DNA from: an uncultured Thermoguttaceae bacterium | GTDB lineage: Bacteria; Planctomycetota; Planctomycetia; Pirellulales; Thermoguttaceae | Assembly: GCA_938042245.1 (NCBI GenBank) | Contig: CALIRO010000001.1 | Location: 52,290 to 116,289 of the forward strand | Length of the DNA stretch: 64,000 nucleotides | Direction: 5' to 3' | Shown here: in pieces, positions 36,252-46,431 of the stretch | Layout: the number at the start of each line of letters is the position of its first letter | Numbering within the stretch: position 1 is the stretch's first letter | Notes under the pieces: model-generated | Told to the model about the DNA's origin: nothing | What the model saw: only the letters and a program-made list of their open reading frames with translations | The model's database searches: none | Program-made: the position numbers and the translations under genes

Positions 36252-39200
36252 TCACTCTAGAGCCGGACCCCGGATCCGCTCGCCCCGCTGCTGGCGGGCC
36301 TGATCAGCCACGTCAAAGGTGCCGTAAAACAAAGCGTTGGTATCCATCCAGGTAATCAGCCGCTCCCAGTCTTCCGCCGAAAGCTCAACCTCGTAATGAC
36401 CCCGGCGCAAAAGCTCCGTAAGCGGGCTAGCGCGTGCACCGAAGAAATCAGGCCGGGTCATCGGCTCGGAGTTGACCAGCCGGAAATCGCCCGGTTTGCC
36501 GCCCCAAGCCGAGTACGGTACCCGGGAGGCCAGCACATTGTAGGAAGCCGTGTATCGGCCCTGCGGCTCACCGGTAAGCACCAGGCCGCCCTCTTTTTTC
36601 TCTGGACCGTGGCAGCGCACGCAGTGTTTATCCAGCACCGGCTGAACCAGCAGGGGATAGCTGAACGGTTTGGAGCCGTCGGGGCCAGGAGTAATACCTG
36701 ACGGCGCCCGCCGCAGGGCCAACGCAAACCGATTCAAACCGGCAGGGGGAGTTTCATGACGCCGTTCATGGCAACCGATACAAGAGACCACTTCGCCCGG
36801 TTGCAGATAGGTGATACTCCGCATGGTTTGGACGGCCTGGCCCATTTCGTCCAGAGCTTGGAAAGCCAACGGCAGACCGGCCGGCGCACGAAACAGAGCC
36901 GATCCGTCCTCTTCCACCGGTACGGTGCCTAGAACCTGTCGGCCCGGGGAGGCGTTCGGCAAACCGACGGTCGGCTGATTGATGTGCCAAGTGCTTTTCG
37001 GCAAGACCTGCACCACCCGAAGCCGGGTGATCTTCACCCCCTCCGGCAGCGCCGGCCAACTGCGATAGACATTCTGAAGGAAAAAGACCCCCTCCCGCTG
37101 GGCCGCCAACCGGGCCAAGAGTTCCGCATCATTCCAATCCCTCTGGGGTTTGGAATCGCCGACAGTAGTAGCCGAAAGATGTAAATCCCCCGATGCAGCC
37201 GCATCATCTCTCCCCTCCGCGGGAGAGGCCGGCTTGGCCCAAGCCAAGCCGGGTGAAGGGGCATTGTCAGATGCCACATGCGAGGCAATCACCGGCGGCT
37301 TCACTCGGGCCCGAACCGGCGCCGGCCAAACGCTACTGATATTCAAATCCCGATACAAAAGTTCCTTATTGCCAAACCGATCCATCCAATACAAGCCGAA
37401 CATGTTCGGTGGGCAGGGGTCCGGTTCGCCAATCAGCCGATCAAAACTGTAGGCTGCCAGAAAATAGGTTTCCGAAACCGGCCAGGGACTTTTGTAGCAA
37501 TGGCCCGGCCAGCGCTGCTGATCGATACTAGCAGGCGGCGGCGTCGTTACACCGACCGGATTGTGCCAGATCGGCCGACCGTCGCCCCGAATGACCGGCA
37601 CTTCGCTTTCAGGAAACAGGGCGTCTGGCGTAAGCCGTTCGATCGGCGCCGGCCCGTCCACTCCCCGCCGGACATCCACCAAGATGATCGAACCGGCGCT
37701 CATGGCATGATGGGCGCAAGCCGTGGCCATCACCCGATGCGAACCCGGCACCGCCTGCGCCTCCCAAATACCGACCGGGTTCAATGTGTTGTTACCGTAG
37801 AAAATACGTACATCTGTGCCGTCTGGCCGAACCGTCCAGAGTTGCTGGTAAAAGACAGCGTTCCGATCGACGTAGTCCCACCGGGTGTAGATAATTCGGC
37901 CGTCGTTCAGCACCGCCGGGTCCCATTCGTGGGTTTCATGGTAGGAGATGATGCGGGGATTGGAGCCGTCCGAGTCACACAGGGCTAAGGTATGCACCGG
38001 GCAGGGGCCTTGGCCGCACCGATGAAACCCGCCCCGCCGGGTGGAAACAAACACAATCCGGCCATCCGGCAGATATCGGCCCGCAAAATCGTCGTAAGGG
38101 CCGTCTGTTAGTTGCCGAAGCCCAGCACCGTCCGCCTGAATCTCATAAAGATGGAAATGTTTGTCCAGATGGACTTCTCGGTTCGGCGGCGGGCGATCCA
38201 CCGGACAATACGAGAACAGTATCCGTCGGCCGTCGTAGGATATATCGACAAACTGATAGGAGCCGACCGGCAATTTGCCCGCGGTTAGGGATCGGCATTG
38301 CATGGATTGGCCTGGTTGTTCCAGCACAAACACGCCGCCGCCCGGCCGGGCGCAATTGCCAGTGTGTTGGGTCAGTTGATGGCTAAAAATGCTATGGGGT
38401 TGTTTGACGAAGGCAATAGGCGAGCGGGGGAATAAGGGGTTGGCCAGGGCGATTTGCCGTCGGAGCTGATGAACCTCTAGCCACAGGGCCTCTCCTTCCG
38501 GGCTTTCGGTCTGGCCGGTCTGTCGAAGTTGCTGCCAGCGCCGCTGAAGCTGTTGCCACTGGTTGGCAAGCTCCGTCGGAACGGCGCCGAGTGATTGCAG
38601 ATCAGCCAGGAGCCGATCGCCTCGCTCCAGCGCCCGCTCAATCGCCTCCTGGAAGGTGCTGGGACAGCGGGGCGTGCCCAGGCCGTCCTGCATCCGCCAA
38701 TCCCACTCGATCATCGCCTCCTGGATGGCCGGGTGTAGCTCCGGCAACTCCGGCGGCGGAAACCGGTTCGGATTGGCCGGCTTGGCCCAGATGGGAATTG
38801 GCACAGTGGGCCGCAAAGAAGAAGATGCATCCAAACTCTGGAGAAGCCGAAGGTCCTGCCATCGGATGCCATGTGGACCCCCGGGGCTCTGGGTTCGTAC
38901 CGCTAAAATCACTACGGCCTGGTGGTGCCCCGAGCAGGCCCATTTCAAATCCACGGCCTCCCCCGGCTGGACGGTTCGCCAGGAGTAGGAAGAGTTTTTC
39001 CCAGAAGGCGGCCCTTTCTGCATAGCGGAATCGCCCCCCCAAAGGGCCACCTCCACTGGCCCCGGACCCAATCCGACAGCTCGAGCAGCCAGTGTACCCT
39101 CAGGAAGATTCCCAACGGGAATGGCAATTTCCAAGATTTCCGATGGCTGGCAACTGACCACGCAGCGGTTGGCGCCCCGCATCAAGGCCGCCTGCGAGCC

Positions 39201-39386
39201 GCCTGCTCCGTACAACAGCAAAAAGCCAAATGCCGAACTACTGCTCGCCTGGGCCTGCTGGCCGGCAATTTGTACCTGGGCCAGGCCAATTTTCACCCCT
39301 TGCCCGGCATTCTGCTCCGCCCCAGCGTCAGATCCCCCTAAGAACACAAAAACTCCCAGCCAACATGCCAATCGGCCAACGGCCAT
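36252..39386 (-). CDS. Hydrazine-synthase-alpha-like protein with haem motifs
   Basis: 1044 residues from ATG 39386 (AAGGA upstream; frame open to 39419). A signal peptide follows (LACWLGVFVFLGGSDAGA), so it is exported. The middle (about 330-640) has WD40/TolB-like blades: YDDFAGRYLPDGRIVFVSTR, HEWDPAVLNDGRIIYTRWDY, PGSHRVMATACAHHAMSAGS. This arrangement matches planctomycete proteins annotated with the hydrazine synthase alpha middle domain. Two c-type haem sites, CIGCHERR (about 870) and CVRCHGPEKK (about 925), lie near the C-terminus. Real hydrazine synthase needs beta and gamma subunits, not found here, and such paralogues occur widely in non-anammox planctomycetes, so hydrazine synthesis should not be assumed. 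A palindromic repeat is inserted in frame around residues 710-727. Confidence 0.75.
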   Translation of the reverse strand: MAVGRLACWLGVFVFLGGSDAGAEQNAGQGVKIGLAQVQIAGQQAQASSSSAFGFLLLYGAGGSQAALMRGANRCVVSCQPSEILEIAIPVGNLPEGTLAARAVGLGPGPVEVALWGGDSAMQKGPPSGKNSSYSWRTVQPGEAVDLKWACSGHHQAVVILAVRTQSPGGPHGIRWQDLRLLQSLDASSSLRPTVPIPIWAKPANPNRFPPPELPELHPAIQEAMIEWDWRMQDGLGTPRCPSTFQEAIERALERGDRLLADLQSLGAVPTELANQWQQLQRRWQQLRQTGQTESPEGEALWLEVHQLRRQIALANPLFPRSPIAFVKQPHSIFSHQLTQHTGNCARPGGGVFVLEQPGQSMQCRSLTAGKLPVGSYQFVDISYDGRRILFSYCPVDRPPPNREVHLDKHFHLYEIQADGAGLRQLTDGPYDDFAGRYLPDGRIVFVSTRRGGFHRCGQGPCPVHTLALCDSDGSNPRIISYHETHEWDPAVLNDGRIIYTRWDYVDRNAVFYQQLWTVRPDGTDVRIFYGNNTLNPVGIWEAQAVPGSHRVMATACAHHAMSAGSIILVDVRRGVDGPAPIERLTPDALFPESEVPVIRGDGRPIWHNPVGVTTPPPASIDQQRWPGHCYKSPWPVSETYFLAAYSFDRLIGEPDPCPPNMFGLYWMDRFGNKELLYRDLNISSVWPAPVRARVKPPVIASHVASDNAPSPGLAWAKPASPAEGRDDAAASGDLHLSATTVGDSKPQRDWNDAELLARLAAQREGVFFLQNVYRSWPALPEGVKITRLRVVQVLPKSTWHINQPTVGLPNASPGRQVLGTVPVEEDGSALFRAPAGLPLAFQALDEMGQAVQTMRSITYLQPGEVVSCIGCHERRHETPPAGLNRFALALRRAPSGITPGPDGSKPFSYPLLVQPVLDKHCVRCHGPEKKEGGLVLTGEPQGRYTASYNVLASRVPYSAWGGKPGDFRLVNSEPMTRPDFFGARASPLTELLRRGHYEVELSAEDWERLITWMDTNALFYGTFDVADQARQQRGERIRGPALE
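37208..37252. repeat. Palindromic repeat inside a coding sequence
   Basis: Two perfect hairpins in tandem: CTCTCCC/GGGAGAG (37208-37214, 37221-37227) and CCGGCTTGG/CCAAGCCGG (37229-37237, 37244-37252). The phrase GGGAGAGGCCGGC is shared with the element in the amidohydrolase gene at 58 kb. It encodes a low-complexity Pro/Ala/Ser stretch (NAPSPGLAWAKPASPAEGRD) of the haem-motif protein. Confidence 0.75.
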
Positions 39387-39547
39387 TGGTGATCCTTTCC
39401 AGGGAGGCGATGGGTTCATTTGGGGGTGGGCCAGTTCCCTTGCACGCCGTCGGAGCGACCATTTTCCTCATTTATTTTGCTTGCTGCCGCTCCAGGCGTT
39501 TTCCTCCCAATATGGGGGAAGGTACCCCCTTCATCTTCCCAGCCGAG

Positions 39548-42500
39548 TTACCGTGCTCGCCGCCGGAGCAGTCTTTTTCCTCCCAACAGCAAAAGCACCA
39601 GGCCCAGCGTGAGCAAGCCCATCGTAGCCGGTTCCGGCACACTAGCCGACAAAATAGCATGTAGCTCCGCATTGGTCAAGAATCGGTCGTAGAACTGGAT
39701 GCGGTCGATCCAGCCGCCAAACGGATTGACCTGGCCCAGGCCGCTCAGGCCATCGGCCCCGACGCGGAACTGCACCATATCATCCAGCCCCACCGCCCCG
39801 AGTACGACCTGCGAAATCACCGGCGATCCGAGGCCGCCCGTATTATCCAGGAAGGCTTCCAGGACATGGCTAGAGGCGTTATACCGGAGGGCGACAAAAT
39901 ACCACTGCTCGGTCAGAAAAGTGCCAGCGCCGCTTCCAGTCGGTCCGGAAGAACCAGCGCCGTTGACCTGCAAAAACAGTTGCCCTTTGCCGTCGTCATA
40001 GGGCCCAGTGTTCTGAAACTGGAGCCGAAACCGATTCGTGGCCAAGATGGTTTCATGGGAGGTGGTTTCGGAGGCGTCTTTGCGCACCAGAGCAGTGAAC
40101 GTAAAATCATCCCCCGCCGTATAAAACTCGCCGAAATCCAACGAGGCGGTATCCTGTCGGCTGTAGTAGCCGACCGTTGTGCCCAGGCCTGGGTTGAAGA
40201 TGCCGCCAGGCGGAGGTGGAACAAATTGCACCGCTCCCCGATTGCTCGCCGGCACCCGGTGGCCGGTGTCGTCGGCCAACCGGTTGGTAGGATTTTCATG
40301 GGTATATTCGGCCACCAAGCCCACATACCCGGCTGGCAACGGATTGTACTGGCGGAAGATTTCCCGCAGTTGGCGTTTGGTCAGTAAGGTGTCGTAGAAG
40401 CGGACCGCGTCGATCTGACCAATGAACGGATCTGCCCCTCCAATGCCGCTCAGGCCGTCCATACCGAGCCGAAACTTGGAGACCGCATCGAACCCGGCTA
40501 GATTGCCGATGGGCAACTGAAGGTCAGAGCCGAGGAAGACGGGCGAATCATCCTGAAGCCAGCCGGTTAGTTGCCCGGTCGTGGCGTTGTACTGGAGAGC
40601 CACAAAATACCACTGATCGGCCAAGAAGGAACCTGCCGGTGTTTCCCGGGTGCCGCCGCCAGCAGCCGAATTCAAATCCAGCCGAAGGACCCCGTTGTAG
40701 CCGTCGCCGCTTCGATACTGGAAGCGGAATCGGTCTGCGCCGAGGATGGTCTGATGTCCGGCGGAGCCGCCCTGTTTTCGCACCATTGCCACAAAGGTGA
40801 AGTCATCGCCGGGGGTATGGATGTTTGGTACATCAAGGTAGCCACTGCTGCCGCCGGGATATTGGCCTACTGTGCCGAGCTGCAAGGGGCCGGGATTGGA
40901 CGCCGGGCCAAAGCCGACGCTGCCGCCATTGGTGGCGTGCAGACTGTTGCCGGAGCTGTCCTCCAACCGATTGGCGGGGTTTTCATGATCATACCGGACG
41001 ACCAGTCCGAGCGGTCCGGGCGGCAGGCCCTGCAACGAGCGGAAAATATCCCGCAGTTGGCGGGGAGTAAGGGCCTGATCGTAGAACCGCGCGCCGTCAA
41101 TCCAGCCGCCCCAAGGATCCGTTCCGCCGATCCCGCTTAGACCGTCGTTGCCCAGACGGAAAACGGTCATACCGGACAAATCAGCGGTGCGTGAAAAGAC
41201 CGGGCCTCGAAAGACAGGATTTTCCGGCTGAAAATAGGCCCGAACCGTTTGAGTGGCAGGGTCATAGACCAAGGCGGTAAAATACCACTGTTGGACCAGG
41301 AAGGTGCCGCCGCCGGTTTCGTTGGTGCCCACGTTTTTAATATCCAGCCGAAGCGTACCCGCTCCGTCATCGGTAGTACCGGTATTTCGGAATTGGAAGC
41401 GGAACAAGTTGCTAGACAAAATGGTTTGATGGCCGCCAGTTTCGTCACTGTTTTTACGTACCAGAGCCACAAAGGTAAACGGATCGCCTTCGGTATAGAA
41501 GGAAGGCACATCGAGACCGTTGACTCGGGTATATTGCCCGACTTTCGAGCCGAGCTGGAAGTTGGTCGTGCCGCCCAGGGTGGCTGGGTCAACAAAGCTG
41601 ACGCTACCCTGATTCCGCAGCGTAACGAGATGTCCGGTATCGTCGGCCAGGGGATTAGCGCCTTCATGGCTGTACTGGGCCAACAGTCCAATGGGTCCCG
41701 GCCCGCTGCCAGGCCGATACTGCCAGAAAATCTCCCGAAGTTGCTTTTTAGTGAATACTTGATCATAGAAGCGGATTTCGTCAATCCAGCCGCCAAATGG
41801 GTCCGCCCCGCCGATGCCGCTTACCCCATCTCGGCCAATCCGCAATTGCCGCATCGTCTCCAGCACATTGAGCCCGCTGCCGGTGCCGGAAAAGATTGGT
41901 CCCATCCAGACGGGGCTATCCGGCTGCAAATAGGCCTGCAGGGTATCGGTAGCAGCGTTATACGTCATCACCACCATCTGCCACTGTTCGGTGGGAAAGA
42001 CATTGGCAGGGGATACCAGACTGCGGATCGTTGCTCCATCCCGATAGTCTAAGCGGAGATTGCCGTTTTGATATTGGAATCGGAAGTTTTCGCTGGCCAG
42101 GATCGTCTGATGGGCCGTGGGATCGACGTTATCTTTTCGGACCAGGGCAATGAACGTAAAATCATCGCCTGGGGTATAAAGTTCTGGCACAGTGAGGTAA
42201 TCGGTTTCGGTGCGTACATATCGGCCTACGGTGGTAGCAATGGTAGGGGCAAAGCCGCCCGGCGCGGTGGCCGACGCATCGACAAAATCCACTCCGGTAT
42301 TGGCAAGCGTCAGGCCGTGGCCGGTGTCGTCGGCCAGCCGGTTGGCCGCATTTTCATGACTATATCGGGCCACCAGCCCGAGCGGCCCGCCGCCGTGGCC
42401 GGTATAAGAATAGAAGACATCCCGAAGCTGCCGTTTCGTTAATGCCCCTTGGAAGAAGCGGACATTGTCGATCATGCCGCCCCAAGGATCGGAGCCGCCA

Positions 42501-44299
42501 ATGCCGCTCAGGCCATCCATACCGATCCGAAAGGCCGTGATATTGGTAAGCGGTTCCGTCGGAGCGCCCGAAAATGCTGGGTTCGCTAGAACACCGGTAG
42601 AAGGCAGTAAGTAGCCCTGGACCAAATTGCCTGTGGCGTCATACCGCAAAGCCACAAAATACCACGTATTGTCCTGGAACACTCCTGCGGGCGTCGCAAG
42701 ATACTGATTCCCGCTCGTGTTGGTAATATCTAGCCGAAATACGCCGGTAGGCGTTTGCTGGAATCGGAATCGGTTGGAGCCTAAAATCGTTCGATACCAG
42801 GGCGAGGCGCCGTCGCTGTAAACAAGACCAGTAACTGTAAATCCGCCCGTTAGGTCCAACCCGCCGGAAAGCGGATCCACCAGACTACTGGGCGGAGTGA
42901 TATATTGGTAGGCCGAGTAGGTAAAGCTGGCCACGGTGGTTTCCAACCCAGCAGCAAACCCGCCGGTGCTTGGTGGAGTGATAAACTGAACACCGTTGAC
43001 CGCTGTGGCATGATGGCCATGGCCGGAAGTATCGGCGGTTCGGTTCAGCGGGTCTTCATGGGAGTACTCAGCCACGAGGCCGCTGATCAACTGGGTAGGC
43101 CCAACGATGCTCATCTGGCCGCTCTGAGAGCGATACTCCGCGTTCATCCAGCCGGGGCTACGCACCAGGTTGGAAATCCGCACTTCGTCGATCAGTCCCC
43201 GAAACGGATTGCCGCCGCCCACACGGGCGCCAATCGTCAGCGGCTGCGTGTTGGCAAACCCAGGACCATGGGTATAGCTGCTCGTAGTAGGCGAACCGCC
43301 GTCCAAGTAGCCTCGCACCGTTCCATCGGCAATGGTAGTGCCAATAAAATGCCAATTGCCGTCGAAAGCGTTTGGGGCAACCGACCGGACCTGATTGTTT
43401 TGCGAGCCGCTGGTCGCCGTGTCGATCCGAATATTCTGATTGGCATCCGCACCGCCCCGCTGATATTCCCAGCCGGTTACCGCATCCGTGTTTTTGGAAA
43501 TTACCCGGGTGTAACCGCCTGGCTGATTGGCCGCTGCGCCCTTCATCCAGTAGGTGATGGTGATATTATTTCCCATATCGAGGGCCGTGCCGGAGGCGGT
43601 AATTCGGCTTCCATCGCCGGCAAAAGAGCGTGCATCGCCGATAATGCCGCTGGTGGTTAGCACGCCGCTACCATTGATCGTTCCAGGATGCTGGCCGGTG
43701 GAATCCACAGCGGTCCCTGTACCGCCCAAATGCCAGACGCCCACATAGCCGTTGGACCACACATCAGCCACGTTCTGCCCGTCCGGCGCGGTCGGGTTAC
43801 CGAAGTACATCTGGAGATAACCTGCTGTAGAGCCGGGATCAATCTGGGGCACTTTCACCCACACAGCGCCGGTTCGACCAACCGGGTCCCATTTTTCGAT
43901 TTCATAGCTCAGCAACACGCCGTTGGGCGTGGTGAATCGGAGATCGGTCCCATCGGGCTTGGCCTTGCTAAAATCAAAATTGCTGGCATTTAGGCTGATC
44001 AGAAGCGGGAAATCGGTGAGGGTTTCTGTGCCGGAGGCGTTATGGATCCCGATTTTGGTCCGATAGGCCCAGTCGTCCAGCGGCCCGGCCAAAACGCCCG
44101 TCGGTCCTACGGCCATCCACCAAACCCATAGCCACACCAACCCCTGCCAAACCGTTCGGGGCCTCAACATCCGCCGCCAATGCCTCGGAAACCCAAAGCC
44201 CGATATTGCCCCCGGGCCAAAGAAGCAGCATAGGCTGTTGGCCAGGGGGCCCTTCTTTCCTCTCTTTTTTTCTTTGCCCGAGAAGTTCGACCTTTTCAT
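39548..44299 (-). CDS. Giant LamG-repeat protein with PEP-CTERM signal
   Basis: 1583 residues from ATG 44299 (AAAGGGGTGG upstream; frame open to 44347). The N-terminus has a long basic leader before the hydrophobic signal (WQGLVWLWVWWMAVGPTGVL, about 53-72). A DUF2341 domain comes next (about 90-180, FPLLISLNASNFDFSKAKPD, DLRF, YLQMYFGNPTA), then a LamG domain, then five more LamG-type repeats of about 190 residues. Each starts with a phrase like GLVARYSHENAANRLADDTG and contains FTFVALVRK, QTILGSNRFRFQ, QWYFVALRY and a closing FRLGMDGLSGIGGSDPWGGW. The C-terminus is a PEP-CTERM signal: VPEPATMGLLTLGLVLLLLG, then RRRAR. This signal directs exosortase processing and export to the envelope or matrix. 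LamG domains bind glycans or proteins, so a surface adhesin role is likely. No exosortase is in the window. Confidence 0.9.
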   Translation of the reverse strand: MKRSNFSGKEKKRGKKGPLANSLCCFFGPGAISGFGFPRHWRRMLRPRTVWQGLVWLWVWWMAVGPTGVLAGPLDDWAYRTKIGIHNASGTETLTDFPLLISLNASNFDFSKAKPDGTDLRFTTPNGVLLSYEIEKWDPVGRTGAVWVKVPQIDPGSTAGYLQMYFGNPTAPDGQNVADVWSNGYVGVWHLGGTGTAVDSTGQHPGTINGSGVLTTSGIIGDARSFAGDGSRITASGTALDMGNNITITYWMKGAAANQPGGYTRVISKNTDAVTGWEYQRGGADANQNIRIDTATSGSQNNQVRSVAPNAFDGNWHFIGTTIADGTVRGYLDGGSPTTSSYTHGPGFANTQPLTIGARVGGGNPFRGLIDEVRISNLVRSPGWMNAEYRSQSGQMSIVGPTQLISGLVAEYSHEDPLNRTADTSGHGHHATAVNGVQFITPPSTGGFAAGLETTVASFTYSAYQYITPPSSLVDPLSGGLDLTGGFTVTGLVYSDGASPWYRTILGSNRFRFQQTPTGVFRLDITNTSGNQYLATPAGVFQDNTWYFVALRYDATGNLVQGYLLPSTGVLANPAFSGAPTEPLTNITAFRIGMDGLSGIGGSDPWGGMIDNVRFFQGALTKRQLRDVFYSYTGHGGGPLGLVARYSHENAANRLADDTGHGLTLANTGVDFVDASATAPGGFAPTIATTVGRYVRTETDYLTVPELYTPGDDFTFIALVRKDNVDPTAHQTILASENFRFQYQNGNLRLDYRDGATIRSLVSPANVFPTEQWQMVVMTYNAATDTLQAYLQPDSPVWMGPIFSGTGSGLNVLETMRQLRIGRDGVSGIGGADPFGGWIDEIRFYDQVFTKKQLREIFWQYRPGSGPGPIGLLAQYSHEGANPLADDTGHLVTLRNQGSVSFVDPATLGGTTNFQLGSKVGQYTRVNGLDVPSFYTEGDPFTFVALVRKNSDETGGHQTILSSNLFRFQFRNTGTTDDGAGTLRLDIKNVGTNETGGGTFLVQQWYFTALVYDPATQTVRAYFQPENPVFRGPVFSRTADLSGMTVFRLGNDGLSGIGGTDPWGGWIDGARFYDQALTPRQLRDIFRSLQGLPPGPLGLVVRYDHENPANRLEDSSGNSLHATNGGSVGFGPASNPGPLQLGTVGQYPGGSSGYLDVPNIHTPGDDFTFVAMVRKQGGSAGHQTILGADRFRFQYRSGDGYNGVLRLDLNSAAGGGTRETPAGSFLADQWYFVALQYNATTGQLTGWLQDDSPVFLGSDLQLPIGNLAGFDAVSKFRLGMDGLSGIGGADPFIGQIDAVRFYDTLLTKRQLREIFRQYNPLPAGYVGLVAEYTHENPTNRLADDTGHRVPASNRGAVQFVPPPPGGIFNPGLGTTVGYYSRQDTASLDFGEFYTAGDDFTFTALVRKDASETTSHETILATNRFRLQFQNTGPYDDGKGQLFLQVNGAGSSGPTGSGAGTFLTEQWYFVALRYNASSHVLEAFLDNTGGLGSPVISQVVLGAVGLDDMVQFRVGADGLSGLGQVNPFGGWIDRIQFYDRFLTNAELHAILSASVPEPATMGLLTLGLVLLLLGGKRLLRRRAR

Positions 44300-44586
44300 G
44301 GCCACCCCTTTCTGGAAAAGGCAGTTACACACTCCTACCCGAATCAAATGTTCTCCCTATCCGTTCCAGTTGATTCCCTCCTATAAGTTCCGTTTGGATT
44401 TTCCAAGCATTTTGAAGGATATTATCCTCCATTTGCCATTTTAATCCCAGCAGACAGCTCACTCAACAAAAAAGAAGAGAGAATTCCACAAAGTGGGACA
44501 GGCCCTTTTCCAATCGGAAATCATGGTTCAGCTCACGGGCGGAGAAACACTCCGCAGCATGTTCCGCCGAGGAGAAACAAAATGGC

Positions 44587-46431
44587 TTATTGGGGGGTAT
44601 TCTGTTTAGGCCGCCAGCCGGAGCGAAGCATCTGGACCGCTACGGCCACCGGGGAGGGGGCGTCGTTGGTGCGGCGACGTTGCTCGGCCACTGTGTCCAT
44701 TGCTTCGTGTAGGGCGTAGCAGGCGGTCTGGTAATCGACGCCGGTCAAAAGGGCCGCCAATCGAGTGCCCCGATCGATGAGCTTTTTATTGGTCGGTTCT
44801 ACATGGGACATCCAGTTGCCTTCGATCCGACCCAGCCGGGCCATCGTACCCGTAGAAAGAATGTTCAACGTGAGCTTTAGCGCCAGCCGATCCCAAAGCC
44901 GAAGCGGCCAGACCGGCAACGTGCAAAGAATCGGAAACATCTGTTGCACCGGCCCAGCCGGCTCGGTAGGTCCTACGGATACATCGGCAGGCCCGATGGA
45001 TAAAGCCGCCGTTTTGGTAAACCGAGGCCCCCACTCGACAAGGTACCTGTGCAAGGAGTCCTTTATCAGTCTGTTTTGACTCAGTTCCTGGCCGACCAGG
45101 ATGAGCATTAAGCCGGTTTCTTCTGCCTCCCAGCGGGCTGGGGCCGGCTCGTTGCCGATCTGGAACTTCAGGATTTCCTGGTTATCCAGTTTGGGCGGCT
45201 TCTGGGGAACCCAGAGCGAAACGCCAAGCTCTTCATAGCGGCTAGCCGGCCAATCAAGACCGCGAAGCGGCCGACGAAACACCCGTTGCCAAGTCTGGGG
45301 TGTAGAAAACCGAGGATTTTTCACAAAGGCCCAGCTCCGGGCCGAGCTGGTATCGTCGCACTTCCGGAACGGCGGCAGGCAAAAGGTGGGCGCCCGCTCC
45401 GTGGTATCTGTAAGCACGTCCAACAAAAACCGATCGGCAAGATAGGTTACCAAGCCCTGCCGGCGGTAAATTGCCTCTTCCCACAAAACGGCTTGGGCCA
45501 GGGCTTCGGCGTTTTCCGGGCGGTGTAGCTCGGCTAGCAGGCGGCGGAAGCGGGCAGGGTAATCGGGCGCCGACAGCCCAGCCAGGCCCAGTTCCGCCAT
45601 CGCCTCCGCCGGCAGATGTTCTCGGAGCAGATCGGCTAGGGCCAATTCCACCGCCGCCGCCAAAACCACCATCTCCGTTGTGGTGGCCTGCATCCGGGTG
45701 GAACCGGCAATGGCCATCGGACCGGTAAAAAGGTCCAGTTTGGTAATGCGGGGTTCGTCGATCAGTTGTCGGCTTCGCTCCACATGCTGCCGGAGCACGT
45801 CGGTGGGGTTGTTATAGACGAAAAATACGGTCGCTCCGGCCTCCAATCCCTGCCAGGCAGTACCAATGACAAACGGTGTTTCGCCGCCTTCGGTAACGGC
45901 CACCACCACATCGCCAGATTGGACGCCGGCCTGAGCTAGTTGGAACCGGCCCAATTGGGGCGAATCTTCAAACCCTTCTACGGAGCGGATCAGGGCGTAG
46001 TCGCCGCCGGCCATCAGGCTATAAAAAGCCTCCTGCCAGCGTTGGACCTCCGGCAACCGGCCATAGAGTTCGGGCCGATCTTCTTGCAACTCCTGCCAAA
46101 AAGTCCGCCAAGCGGCCTCTAGCAAAATGGCCAATCGACCGGTGGCCCCACAGCCGGTCCAGAAGACCCGCCGGCCTTGCCGAACTGCTTGGTGGATCGA
46201 CTGCACCAGTCGGGCAAACTCCGGACTGGCCAACACCCGATCTAACGTCGGCGGAATATCGTTGTCAACCTGCATGAGGAGGCGAACGCCTTCCACCGGC
46301 TCCTCCGCAATGGTCTGCGAAAGCCGAGCAGTCACCGGATGAGCTTGCTCTGTGGGCAACGCCCCAAGACGAAACGCCTGCTCATGCTCTAAAAAACGCC
46401 GGGCTCTTTCCGCCGCCGTTGCTGCCGCCAT
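44587..46431 (-). CDS. Double-SIS MurNAc-6-P etherase-like protein
   Basis: 614 residues from ATG 46431 (GGAAGGA seven to eight bases upstream). The first SIS domain holds GRRVFWTGCGATGRLAILLE (about 86-105); then GDVVVAVTEGGETPFVIGTA (about 170-190) and FTGPMAIAGSTRMQATTTEM (about 233-252), close to the ITGPE-IAGSTR-KAGT site of N-acetylmuramic acid 6-phosphate etherase (MurQ). The length is twice that of MurQ and fits the family that includes the glucokinase regulatory protein, with a second SIS-like half. The end DYQTACYALHEAMDTVAEQR is similar to the C-terminal helices of MurQ. Probable role: handling of amino-sugar phosphate, as etherase or regulator. It is divergent from the DUF4838 gene. 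Confidence 0.75.
   Translation of the reverse strand: MAAATAAERARRFLEHEQAFRLGALPTEQAHPVTARLSQTIAEEPVEGVRLLMQVDNDIPPTLDRVLASPEFARLVQSIHQAVRQGRRVFWTGCGATGRLAILLEAAWRTFWQELQEDRPELYGRLPEVQRWQEAFYSLMAGGDYALIRSVEGFEDSPQLGRFQLAQAGVQSGDVVVAVTEGGETPFVIGTAWQGLEAGATVFFVYNNPTDVLRQHVERSRQLIDEPRITKLDLFTGPMAIAGSTRMQATTTEMVVLAAAVELALADLLREHLPAEAMAELGLAGLSAPDYPARFRRLLAELHRPENAEALAQAVLWEEAIYRRQGLVTYLADRFLLDVLTDTTERAPTFCLPPFRKCDDTSSARSWAFVKNPRFSTPQTWQRVFRRPLRGLDWPASRYEELGVSLWVPQKPPKLDNQEILKFQIGNEPAPARWEAEETGLMLILVGQELSQNRLIKDSLHRYLVEWGPRFTKTAALSIGPADVSVGPTEPAGPVQQMFPILCTLPVWPLRLWDRLALKLTLNILSTGTMARLGRIEGNWMSHVEPTNKKLIDRGTRLAALLTGVDYQTACYALHEAMDTVAEQRRRTNDAPSPVAVAVQMLRSGWRPKQNTPQ

Noticed and set aside
36252..39386. 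Assignment as true hydrazine synthase and anammox metabolism
   Set aside because: Other subunits and anammox genes are absent, and related paralogues are common in other planctomycetes.
39699..43993. Long plus-strand open frames opposite the LamG gene
   Set aside because: They recur with the repeat period of the LamG units, lack ribosome binding sites and mirror the coding strand; they are antisense shadows.
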